Below, one piece after another: positions 1 through 5,604 of a stretch of 5,804 bases of DNA. Both the position numbers and the translations under genes were made by a program. This DNA comes from Novosphingobium sp. UBA6722. Its GTDB lineage: Bacteria; Pseudomonadota; Alphaproteobacteria; Sphingomonadales; Sphingomonadaceae. The first letter of the stretch is position 1. Every line of letters starts with the position of its first letter. Where the stretch lies: positions 1 to 5,804 of the forward strand of contig DKII01000086.1 in NCBI GenBank assembly GCA_002454125.1, written 5' to 3'. The notes beneath the pieces were generated by a model that saw only the letters and a list, made by a program, of their open reading frames with translations, made no database searches and had not been told where the DNA came from.

Positions 1-1
1 C

Positions 2-88
2 TACATGCAGATCGAGGGCATGGCGGCGCTCGCCACACCAACAATAGAGGAGGCTCAGCCGCTACAGATTACACCAAAGGCCGCCTGA
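2..88 (+). CDS. possible C-terminal end of an unidentified protein (partial)
   Basis: An open plus-strand frame enters from the left edge and ends with TGA at 86-88. The visible residues run from YMQIEGMAAL to QITPKAA. The Thr/Pro/Glu/Ala-rich ending is what a flexible protein tail often looks like. It would converge tail to tail with the minus-strand gene that ends at 62, overlapping it by 27 bases. The stretch is too short to recognise a family, and another plus frame is also open here, so this may be chance. No function is proposed. Confidence 0.3.
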   Translation, partial: YMQIEGMAALATPTIEEAQPLQITPKAA

Positions 89-532
89 AAATGCTGCCCG
101 CTGGCCACAACCGAATTTACACCACATTGACGGACACGACCATCTGTCATCTGTGACTTCCGACCTTGTGTAGGTGTTCTCGACACAGAGAGCCAACTCT
201 TCTGGCGTTAGCATTGAAAGCTCATACAGCGCCAAGAGCGAAGTTGGATAAGAGGATTCAGCTTCGGGCGTGGAGGTTGGGATTCTGGCAATCGCCTGCC
301 CCGCATTCGCGTATTTCGTGAAATTGGCCAACGTGCCGAAACGACGGTCCATGCCTTGATCACGCCAGAAGTCCTTGAAGACAGCTTCATAGCGCTTCGA
401 TTCTTCATCAAAGAAGTCCGCCTTCAGAGTGGCTGCTCGCCTAGCTAGTTCTACGGCTGATCGCTTTGTCCCAAGGAGCAGCTCGGCAAGTTCGTTAGCC
501 AGCTGCTGATCCAACGTTACACGATTAGCCAT
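62..532 (-). CDS. hypothetical protein, 156 aa, possibly truncated or with an altered C-terminus
   Basis: Not recognised with certainty. The ATG at 532 has a strong Shine-Dalgarno sequence (GAGGAGG at 537-543, spacing 4). Residues 1-60 are charged and helical (MANRVTLDQQ start, then ELARRAATLK). A segment at 65-82 (FGTLANFTKYANAG) and one at 98-113 (SLLALYELSMLTPEEL) recall DUF3102-like or ParB-like accessory proteins of phages and plasmids, where a short 'LYEL' helix follows a regular N-terminal helical part; this resemblance is weak and from memory. The last 26 residues differ sharply: Cys133, 138, 142 and 154 and Trp131, 137 and 153, against a single Cys in the first 130. This suggests the natural end was lost or shifted. 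The gene lies 63 bases downstream of the XRE gene on the same strand, separated by a palindrome that may control it. Confidence 0.6.
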   Translation of the reverse strand: MANRVTLDQQLANELAELLLGTKRSAVELARRAATLKADFFDEESKRYEAVFKDFWRDQGMDRRFGTLANFTKYANAGQAIARIPTSTPEAESSYPTSLLALYELSMLTPEELALCVENTYTRSEVTDDRWSCPSMWCKFGCGQRAAFSGGLWCNL

Positions 533-563
533 TGCCCCTCCTCGGCCCAGTCTATCTCAATAC

Positions 564-583
564 CCATTTCACACGTGAAATGG
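564..583. promoter_or_regulatory. perfect 9-bp inverted repeat, candidate operator
   Basis: CCATTTCAC and GTGAAATGG form a perfect 9-bp inverted repeat around the two bases AC. It sits between the XRE stop and the start of the downstream minus-strand gene. No T-run follows on either strand, so it is a poor terminator. A dimeric repressor site for the downstream gene is the more natural reading. TAGAC elements in minus orientation lie on both sides (548-554 and 583-589). Confidence 0.5.
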
Positions 584-595
584 CGTCTATCGAAT

Positions 596-844
596 TCATG
601 TGCGTTCGATCCTAGCCAGGACTGTGGTCAGCGCCGCCACTGGATCGAGGTCAAGTGCACGCGTCCATTCTATAAATTCGACAATGTCGAGCCGCCGCAC
701 TCCGGTCTCGACTACTGAGATGAACTTCTGACCTTTGCCCATTCGCCGACCCAGCTCAGTCTGCGAGATTCCAGCCTCTCGGCGCGCTTCGACGAGGCAT
801 TTCACCAGCGCCCGATAGGCATCAGTGAACATTGAGGCAGGCAT
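596..844 (-). CDS. XRE-family helix-turn-helix transcriptional regulator, 82 aa
   Basis: A small cytoplasmic DNA-binding protein, probably a repressor acting as a dimer. Numbered from the ATG at 844, residues about 12-66 form a Cro/CI-type five-helix domain. The recognition region is ISQTELGRRMGKGQKFISVVETG (26-48), with the usual 'VE.G.R.LD..EF' ending (45-57). The length is typical for single-domain XRE proteins. The start is uncertain: a GTG at 874 is in frame, ATGs lie at 844 and 832, and none has a recognisable Shine-Dalgarno sequence. The ATG at 832 begins the conserved-looking MFTDAYRALV. A perfect 8-bp hairpin ends one base before the 844 ATG. Upstream lie a TATAAT box (minus) and a cluster of TAGACGA half-sites, which fits autoregulation. 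The gene is divergent from the short recombinase and precedes the 156-aa gene on its own strand. Confidence 0.85.
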   Translation of the reverse strand: MPASMFTDAYRALVKCLVEARREAGISQTELGRRMGKGQKFISVVETGVRRLDIVEFIEWTRALDLDPVAALTTVLARIERT

Positions 845-845
845 G

Positions 846-874
846 GTGGCTGGTCCAAAAGCTGATCCAGCCAC
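846..874 (-). promoter_or_regulatory. 8-bp stem-loop directly in front of the XRE ATG
   Basis: On the minus strand GTGGCTGG (874-867) pairs perfectly with CCAGCCAC (853-846) across a 13-base loop, ending one base before the ATG at 844. If that ATG is used, the hairpin fills the ribosome-binding position, where no Shine-Dalgarno sequence is seen. This could limit translation. If the GTG at 874 is used, the repeat lies within the coding region. Confidence 0.45.
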
Positions 875-882
875 TTGAGATA

Positions 883-914
883 TAGACGATTTTGGAATAG
901 ACGAAAATCGTCTA
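883..914. promoter_or_regulatory. operator-like cluster of three TAGACGA half-sites
   Basis: TAGACGATTTT (883-893) and AAAATCGTCTA (904-914) are perfect 11-bp inverted arms around 10 bases. Inside this, a second TAGACGA (898-904) forms a tighter perfect palindrome with TCGTCTA (908-914) around AAA. This gives three half-sites in 32 bases: two tandem and one inverted. The position, just downstream of a minus-strand TATAAT and upstream of the XRE gene, fits a binding site for the XRE protein. It could also affect the divergent recombinase promoter. Confidence 0.65.
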
Positions 915-935
915 GAGTCGGATCATAGCCGACCC

Positions 936-941
936 ATTATA
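936..941 (-). promoter_or_regulatory. candidate -10 box for the XRE gene
   Basis: The minus strand reads TCTATAATGGG here, a perfect TATAAT. No good -35 is visible at 16-18 bases upstream, which is not rare in alphaproteobacteria. A transcript starting near 929 would carry the TAGACGA cluster and the hairpin in its leader, so a bound repressor would block early transcription. Confidence 0.4.
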
Positions 942-1075
942 GAATCCTGGAACCCTAATGAGTGCGGGCAAGCCGTTGTAAACCGTCGGGAATTTCTGGC
1001 CTTGAGCCAATGAGTCAACGAATTTAATTATGAAAATACAGATACTTGAACTTTCATAATGAGATTTTGGCCCAG

Positions 1076-1657
1076 ATGCTGACGAGACAGGCGAAGGTTT
1101 TGACGAAGGCGCAGCAAGACACCCTCATGACTTTCATCGCCTCCACGAGGTCGCCTGAGAGAAACCGGGTCGTTCTGTTGTTGTCGTTCAAGGCAGGGTT
1201 AAGGGCCAAAGAGATTGCATCTCTTACCTGGGCGATGGTGACGGATTCCGAAGGCAACATCACAAGCACCATAAATCTCACCAACTCGGCGTCGAAGGGA
1301 AAGACTGGCGGTTCGATCCCGATGGCGAAGGAATTGCGAGCGGCGTTGGCCAAATGGCGCTCGGTGACAGCTACACCCGATAGCCCGTCTCACATCGTCA
1401 ACACCGAGCGGTCGGCTTCAACGACGGCCCAAGTGATCGTGAACCTGTTTGCGGACTGGTATCGTCGTTTGGGATTTGATGGCTGCTCAAGTCACTCGGG
1501 TCGGCGCACCTTTATCACCAACGCCGCCCGGAACATTGGCAAGTTCGGGGGCAGCCTTAGGGACGTGCAAGCCCTCGCACGCCATCGTTCGCTGGCCATG
1601 ACCCAACGCTACATCGAGCAGAATACGGACGCGATGCGCAGAGTAGTCGATGCGTGA
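1076..1657 (+). CDS. tyrosine recombinase reduced to the catalytic domain, 193 aa
   Basis: A site-specific recombinase of the lambda-integrase superfamily that would cleave and rejoin DNA through a 3'-phosphotyrosine. All catalytic positions are present, numbered from the ATG at 1076: Arg43 (KAGLRAKEI), Lys76 (SKGKTGG), His140 and Arg143 (SSHSGRRTF), His170 (LARHRSL) and nucleophile Tyr179 (TQRYIE). The usual N-terminal arm-binding and core-binding domains are missing; only about 30 residues precede the catalytic fold. A length near 200 aa is shared with FimB/FimE-like invertases and with short stand-alone integrases common on alphaproteobacterial plasmids and islands. A TTG at 1046 would add 10 residues, but MLTRQAKVLT is the more natural beginning; neither start has a strong ribosome binding site. 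The gene is followed at 32 bases by a membrane protein, probably in one transcript. Its DNA target is unknown. Confidence 0.85.
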   Translation: MLTRQAKVLTKAQQDTLMTFIASTRSPERNRVVLLLSFKAGLRAKEIASLTWAMVTDSEGNITSTINLTNSASKGKTGGSIPMAKELRAALAKWRSVTATPDSPSHIVNTERSASTTAQVIVNLFADWYRRLGFDGCSSHSGRRTFITNAARNIGKFGGSLRDVQALARHRSLAMTQRYIEQNTDAMRRVVDA

Positions 1658-1673
1658 TTGCGCCCCCACCGAA

Positions 1674-1682
1674 GGGAGGAGG
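1674..1682 (+). promoter_or_regulatory. strong ribosome binding site that sets the membrane-protein start
   Basis: GGGAGGAGG lies 7 bases before the ATG at 1690. It favours that start over the GTG at 1654, which overlaps the recombinase stop as GTGA but has no site of its own. It also favours it over an out-of-frame ATG at 1683. Confidence 0.7.
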
Positions 1683-1689
1683 ATGCCAA

Positions 1690-2160
1690 ATGAAGTACAA
1701 TCCCCGCTATATATACGATGCTAATGGACGCCGTGTTGGGAAGGTGGAAACGGCTGAGGACCAGCAGGCAGGCAACATCGAAATGTTGTTGCTAGCGTTT
1801 GGCCTGACACTCATCACTCCGCTGCTGGTCACGGTCTTTGCCACCTACCATTATCTCAAAGGCATAGGCGCGCACTCGTTCGTTGCCGGCGGCGTCGGTC
1901 TGGCAGCTGCATACTGTCTAGTGCGGCTCTGCAAGCGATTCTGGGTCATCAAAGCCCTGTATCTTCTTTCAGTTTCTGCTGTGCTTACGGCCATTTTCGT
2001 TTGGATCGCACACTCAACCAGCCAAGGTGACCCAATTTGGACTTGGGGAATTGGACTGACGTCATTCTGCGCCTTAAGCTGGCTATTTCTCGCTAAGACG
2101 AGTCTTGTTGCACAGCCATTCGCAGAGGGATGGGCGATGAAGCTCTATGAACGGCTCTAG
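1690..2160 (+). CDS. four-helix integral membrane protein of unknown function, 156 aa
   Basis: No family is recognised. A soluble, charged N-terminus (MKYNPRYIYDANGRRVGKVE, then TAEDQQAGN) is followed by four likely transmembrane segments at about residues 32-54, 62-80, 84-107 and 115-135, and a short amphipathic C-terminus (AKTSLVAQPFAEGWAMKLYERL). The basic stretch between helices 2 and 3 (RLCKRF) suggests a cytoplasmic loop there by the positive-inside rule, so the two helices around it would be a hairpin. There is no signal peptide. The N-terminal DANGRRVG resembles a single YD-type motif but is not repeated. The ATG is chosen because of the strong ribosome binding site at 1674-1682. The gene follows the short recombinase by 32 bases on the same strand and converges with the RloB-like gene, 75 bases away. 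Confidence 0.75.
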   Translation: MKYNPRYIYDANGRRVGKVETAEDQQAGNIEMLLLAFGLTLITPLLVTVFATYHYLKGIGAHSFVAGGVGLAAAYCLVRLCKRFWVIKALYLLSVSAVLTAIFVWIAHSTSQGDPIWTWGIGLTSFCALSWLFLAKTSLVAQPFAEGWAMKLYERL

Positions 2161-2235
2161 CAGGGTCTGGAGAACTACCAGCTCCTCTTAGATCATTGAC
2201 ACACCTATCGGTCCGGTAGTCCTTGTGCCCCTTAC

Positions 2236-2802
2236 TCAGATAAGACCGACCTCTTGGAGAAGTTGCTCAAGATCTGGCTCAACCGATGCAGCACGTGAAA
2301 CAGCAAGAATGTCGAGACGTCGCGCAAGTCCTGCAGCATCCATAGGCTTCTTGTACTCAGGCCATCGTTGAATGAGTGCTGCTTCTGCGAGTTTCGTAGT
2401 TTGTGGGAGCAACGCTCCACAATTCTCAAGGTGCCGAAGTAGCATCGCCTCGTGGCACGGCGCCTGCCAAACTAGCTTAAGTCCTGCGCGCGTCGCTATT
2501 TGCGCAATTTGTCCGTCTCGGTTTGGAGCAATGCCCCATTTGTCACGATCTAGTAAGACAAACTGTGCCTCGTAATCGATTTGGCGCCTGCGCTTCCGCT
2601 CAGACAACCGTTGCGCCGCGCGTTCAACGATAGCCAGTGGATCGCCCCCACCTGGTTGGAGTAGAACTGGATCGAGATGAACTGCAAGTCCAGCGGTCTC
2701 GACAAGGCGACCGAGAAAGGCAACATAGCCGCGCTCGCTCTCGCCTTCACAGCCCACAAAGATTGGAGCCCGTTGCGGACGAAAGGCGCGCCGACGCCTC
2801 AT
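2236..2802 (-). CDS. RloB-like protein, putative TOPRIM-type effector of an abortive-infection pair, 188 aa
   Basis: The second gene of a two-gene operon, likely a nuclease-type or toxic partner of the ATPase before it. Visible features: a basic start (MRRRRAF); a first strand ending in FVGCEGESERGY (residues 15-26) with Glu19; a charged helix; the strand FVLLDRDKWG (81-90) with the acidic pair Asp85 and Asp87; and WQAPCHEAMLLRHLENC (112-128), matching the 'P-C-F-E-x-W-L-L-x-H' box I associate with RloB proteins. A Glu after the first strand and a later D-x-D is the metal-binding pattern of TOPRIM nucleases, as in PARIS AriB and OLD nucleases; that mechanism is inferred. The ATG overlaps the upstream stop as ATGA, so translation is probably coupled and the stoichiometry fixed. 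The length is close to what I expect for RloB (about 200 aa). In Campylobacter, RloB lies in restriction loci, and AbiLii of Lactococcus is a relative. Confidence 0.75.
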   Translation of the reverse strand: MRRRRAFRPQRAPIFVGCEGESERGYVAFLGRLVETAGLAVHLDPVLLQPGGGDPLAIVERAAQRLSERKRRRQIDYEAQFVLLDRDKWGIAPNRDGQIAQIATRAGLKLVWQAPCHEAMLLRHLENCGALLPQTTKLAEAALIQRWPEYKKPMDAAGLARRLDILAVSRAASVEPDLEQLLQEVGLI

Positions 2803-4031
2803 CCAATGTGTGGGACGGCGCCATAAGCGCCAGATAGATACTTGCTGTAAAGATTGTCGCCGCGGCGTACGGCCTTGATGTCCATTAGGCTGTAAATCGA
2901 TGTTCGCCCATGACCGTCCTTTTCTGCGAAAACCACCTCTTCTTTGGCGAGGTCATCTAGCAATGAGGCGGAATGACAGGTGATCCAAAGCTGAGCGTTG
3001 TATTTGTTCCGGGTTTCTCGGTCGTGAAACCAGCCAATAATCTCAGGAAGCACGAGCGGATGGATCATTAGGTCGAATTCGTCGACAAGCGCAATTCCGC
3101 CGTTCGAGAGCGCGAACGATATGATCGGGAAAAGTCGGATAAATGCTCGTGTTCCGCCGCTCTCAAGCTGCCACGGCATCTCGAACTCAAGTCCTTCGTG
3201 CTTAAACATCGGAAATGGACCGCCAGGTCCATGTTCGATGCGCATCTTCTCAACCCCAATATCGATACGACGGAGGTCACTATTAAGCGAATCCACGAGC
3301 TCTGAACTCGAAGCGAGGAAGTTCACAACGGCCTGGTCATTTGGAGGCCCATCCCAGCCAATGTTGCCAATAACATATGAAAGTCGCTCGACATAACGCA
3401 TTGCTGTTGGATGCTGAAACATTGCGAACGACGAAATCACAGACACATTAGGTTGAAGCGTGTTCAGCAGGTGGCGATACCCGGCAATCGGGAAGCTTTC
3501 GCTCCCTTTTACATCTCCGGCTGAGTTTCTCTCGAAGATACGCTGCCATTTGCCCTTCCCGTCAGGACGTTGGCGGAGCGCCTCAGACAGAACGCGCGAG
3601 GCGGCTCCATCCTTGACCTCTATCTCTAGTTCATAACGCAGAAGTCCAAATTGCGGCGTTTCACCAGCTTCGATTTGTTTCATTCTCTCGTCGTCGAAAT
3701 CCATAATCCAGCCAAGCTCAACTGCGAGGCGTATGGGACGCGACATTGATGTTGCATCATTGAAGCGCTCAAGCCCGAAGAAGCCCGGCAAGGTGCGTTG
3801 AACGCTGTCCTTCGCGAATGTGAAAAGGAAGTTCAGCGCTTTGAGAACCGTTGTTTTTCCTGATGCATTTGCTCCGTAAACCGCAACGACCTTGGGTGCA
3901 CGGTAATCCGAGCCAGGGAAGATAGGCGCAAAGCGATCGTTTTCGCTCGGCACGTTTGGCGGGATCGCTAGGTTGAGAACCTGCGGGTCGCGGATCGAGA
4001 AGAAATTTTCGACCTCGAGTCGGTAGATCAT
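2799..4031 (-). CDS. AAA15/21-family ATPase, RloA/AbiLi-like, 410 aa
   Basis: An SMC/ABC-like ATPase of the COG1106 type, cytoplasmic, expected to sense or respond to phage infection and control its partner. Numbered from the ATG at 4031: an opening MIYRLEVENFFSIRD strand set; Walker A GANASGKT at 53-60; a long middle insertion (about 85-285) replacing the coiled coil of true SMC proteins; ABC signature LESGG at 289-293; Walker B IALVDEFD at 313-320 with Asp317 and Glu318; H-loop ITCHSASLLDD with His353; and a conserved-style end (YSKYLSGAYGAVPHIG). All nucleotide-binding motifs look intact. The ATG at 4031 is preferred over TTG at 4043 because GGAGGG (4036-4041) is a ribosome binding site overlapping that TTG. 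The stop overlaps the start of the RloB-like gene by 4 bases. A member of another AAA15-containing defence type (PARIS-like) cannot be excluded. Confidence 0.88.
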   Translation of the reverse strand: MIYRLEVENFFSIRDPQVLNLAIPPNVPSENDRFAPIFPGSDYRAPKVVAVYGANASGKTTVLKALNFLFTFAKDSVQRTLPGFFGLERFNDATSMSRPIRLAVELGWIMDFDDERMKQIEAGETPQFGLLRYELEIEVKDGAASRVLSEALRQRPDGKGKWQRIFERNSAGDVKGSESFPIAGYRHLLNTLQPNVSVISSFAMFQHPTAMRYVERLSYVIGNIGWDGPPNDQAVVNFLASSSELVDSLNSDLRRIDIGVEKMRIEHGPGGPFPMFKHEGLEFEMPWQLESGGTRAFIRLFPIISFALSNGGIALVDEFDLMIHPLVLPEIIGWFHDRETRNKYNAQLWITCHSASLLDDLAKEEVVFAEKDGHGRTSIYSLMDIKAVRRGDNLYSKYLSGAYGAVPHIG

Positions 4032-4051
4032 AGCGCCCTCCAAGATCGCTG

Positions 4052-4080
4052 AAAGTAGGATTTTATCATAAAAATGTCAA
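4052..4080 (-). promoter_or_regulatory. candidate promoter of the ATPase/RloB operon
   Basis: The minus strand has a perfect TTGACA (4080-4075) and, after 17 bases, TACTTT (4057-4052), a poor -10. The surrounding AT-rich stretch (ATGATAAAAT) offers other -10-like words at worse spacing. The start of transcription would be about 15-20 bases before the ribosome binding site, leaving a short leader. Confidence 0.4.
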
Positions 4081-4189
4081 TGTCGGTATTTGCTGAGGTT
4101 TTGGCCGTCGTTGAATGTTGATTTTGACGCGGAGCATCAGCTTCGCGCAGTGATGCTGGATTCTGCGTGCTTGTTTGCAGCCCTTACGC

Positions 4190-4222
4190 GCGAGCGACGA
4201 TGGACACTCCGCATCGGCTCGC
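4190..4222. repeat. interrupted stem-loop, 6 + 5 bp
   Basis: GCGAGC (4190-4195) pairs with GCTCGC (4217-4222) and CGATG (4198-4202) with CATCG (4212-4216), leaving a two-base bulge (GA) and a nine-base loop. All eleven pairs are perfect. No T-run follows on either side, so it is not a standard terminator. It lies inside the stretch between the integrase and the defence operon. Confidence 0.45.
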
Positions 4223-4328
4223 ACCACAATTGAAGAAGAGCGCCGACCCCTTGATAGGAGTCGTCACACGGACCTGAAGCAGGGCGCAACCTTGGGAGGC
4301 GGTTTGTTCTATTTGACGAACCTGCTGT

Positions 4329-5588
4329 TCAAAACGGAATCTTGACCTTGGATCTCACCTCAATTCGTGACGGCTCTCGAAGTGTGATCTGCGCAGCAAC
4401 ATCGCCTGTCTTGACCTGCCCGTAGTGCTTCTCAAGCATATCGACCGACGTTCCCATTTGCTTCGCAAGCAGGAATTGATTGGTCGACTTCGACAGCCGC
4501 CAGGTCGCGTAGTAGTGGCGGAGAGAGTAAATGGTCCGGGGCTTGCCATCTCGTTCAATCGGAACCTTGGCGAACTCCAGCAGCGACTTGAACGAGTGCT
4601 TAAACTCAGAAATCACCCTCCCGTCCGGATGGCAAAAAATGATCTCCTTTTGATCAGGGTGTCGGGCTGCGTCGCCGGGTTCGAGTTTTTGCAATTCATC
4701 ATAGCGGAAGATGTACAGCTTACGCAGGGCTACCTCAGCATCGGGATACACTATCGCAGTGCGGCTGCCGGTTTTTCCTTGGGAAACATAGACTTCAAGA
4801 TATTTACCGATGCTACCGTCTTCTCTTTTATGTGGAATTGGGCTGAGATCGCACCATCGAATCCTGCGAAGCTCTCCAATTCGCAGACCGGTGTAGGCAA
4901 GGGTAAGAAAACACTTCTGGGCATAGTAGCGGTCCCGGTAAACTGCGGTGCCTTTGGCTTCCGCCAGCCATTTCTCCGAAGCAATCTCGATCGATCTCCA
5001 TTCTCGCTCCGTAAAGGTGGGGCGTCGTCCCGTCTTTACCCTGGGGGTGTTCGTCTCGGGCAGCTTTAAGATGTAGCCCTTCGACAGAGCGAACTTGAAC
5101 ACTGGCATGATGCTGGTGCGCTCTCGCTTCAGAGTCGAGTTGGTGGGCTGCTTTTTGTTGTAGTTCTGACGCCGCCACGACCAGTACTCGGTGAACTCCG
5201 GCTCTCCGATGGTATCGATGCGTTTTGGGCCAAAGAACTCTTGAGCGTAGCTATCAATCCGTTCGATCGTGGTGTCCCAAGAGCCATCGCGCCGAGTGCG
5301 GCCATGCTCTTTGACGTAAGCTTTCCACTCTTCACAAACCTGCTTGAACGTCCTCGTTCTAAGCTGTCCGCCGGCCTTCACCTGCATGTACAGCTCTTCG
5401 TAGAGGTTCAGAGCGAAACGCTTGGCCTCTTCGAAGTCAGCGGTCTTAGTCGAGACTACCTTGTAGCCGGTTGCGTTCGGAACACTGATCCTGGCTTGCC
5501 ACTTGGGGTTCTTCAGATGCTCCCGCTTGTAGAGGACAACCCGTCCGTCTCCTCTCAAGTCGATGTAGCCTTCGGAATCAGCCGCCAT
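4329..5588 (-). CDS. int: phage-type tyrosine integrase beside tRNA-Arg, 419 aa
   Basis: Catalyses integration and excision of the element at the adjacent tRNA, working in the cytoplasm as a tetramer on DNA. Domains from the ATG: a short basic N-terminal part likely to touch arm sites (about 1-60), a SAM-like core-binding domain (about 80-180) and the catalytic domain (about 195-395). Catalytic positions: Arg236 (YTGLRIGELR), Lys272 (SQGKTGSR), Tyr354-Ser-Leu-Arg357 with His358 (IYSLRHYYAT), Thr380 (KQMGTSVDM) at the usual His/Trp position, and nucleophile Tyr389 (EKHYGQV). The Tyr for the first His and Thr for the last His occur in a known subgroup with the 'YSLRHtYAT' box, so the enzyme is probably active. 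The ATG at 5588 is chosen over a TTG at 5609 because AAGGAGGG (5596-5603, spacing 7) precedes it and overlaps that TTG frame. Its 5' end lies 152 bases from the tRNA, the usual place for an island integrase. Confidence 0.92.
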   Translation of the reverse strand: MAADSEGYIDLRGDGRVVLYKREHLKNPKWQARISVPNATGYKVVSTKTADFEEAKRFALNLYEELYMQVKAGGQLRTRTFKQVCEEWKAYVKEHGRTRRDGSWDTTIERIDSYAQEFFGPKRIDTIGEPEFTEYWSWRRQNYNKKQPTNSTLKRERTSIMPVFKFALSKGYILKLPETNTPRVKTGRRPTFTEREWRSIEIASEKWLAEAKGTAVYRDRYYAQKCFLTLAYTGLRIGELRRIRWCDLSPIPHKREDGSIGKYLEVYVSQGKTGSRTAIVYPDAEVALRKLYIFRYDELQKLEPGDAARHPDQKEIIFCHPDGRVISEFKHSFKSLLEFAKVPIERDGKPRTIYSLRHYYATWRLSKSTNQFLLAKQMGTSVDMLEKHYGQVKTGDVAAQITLREPSRIEVRSKVKIPF

Positions 5589-5604
5589 GTCGCCGCCCTC
5601 CTTC

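Larger units (their letters stand above)
4032..4328. other. 297-base region without a convincing gene
   Basis: Lies between the integrase stop and the ATPase start, both on minus. It holds the ATPase promoter region at its right-numbered start, an AGCATCA/TGATGCT inverted repeat (4133-4139 and 4151-4157) and a longer stem-loop at 4190-4222. A plus frame from 4153 codes for 26 residues without a ribosome binding site and is not called. No clear terminator with a T-run was seen on either strand. It may be a decayed gene or a small structured RNA, but neither can be shown. Confidence 0.5.

Noticed and set aside
1..153. A second open plus frame ending at 153 that could be the incoming gene
   Set aside because: Its residues (His/Asn/Gly-rich start) look less like a protein tail, and it would overlap the well-supported minus gene by more than 90 bases.
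1030..1059. A nine-codon reading frame just before the short recombinase, possibly a leader peptide
   Set aside because: No ribosome binding site, no run of one amino acid and no attenuator-like stems; likely chance.
1690..1750. DANGRRVG at the start of the membrane protein as a sign of an Rhs/YD-repeat toxin
   Set aside because: The motif occurs once, in a 156-aa membrane protein with no repeat array or toxin domain.
2205..2219. CTATCGGTCCGGTAG near-palindrome as a terminator between the convergent genes
   Set aside because: The stem contains a G-T pair, the loop is one to three bases, and no T-run follows on either strand.
4153..4233. A 26-codon plus-strand reading frame in the gap between integrase and ATPase
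   Set aside because: No ribosome binding site and no recognisable sequence.
4425..5069. A long reading frame antisense to the integrase
   Set aside because: It is a shadow of the catalytic domain; the integrase frame carries all family motifs and this one has none.
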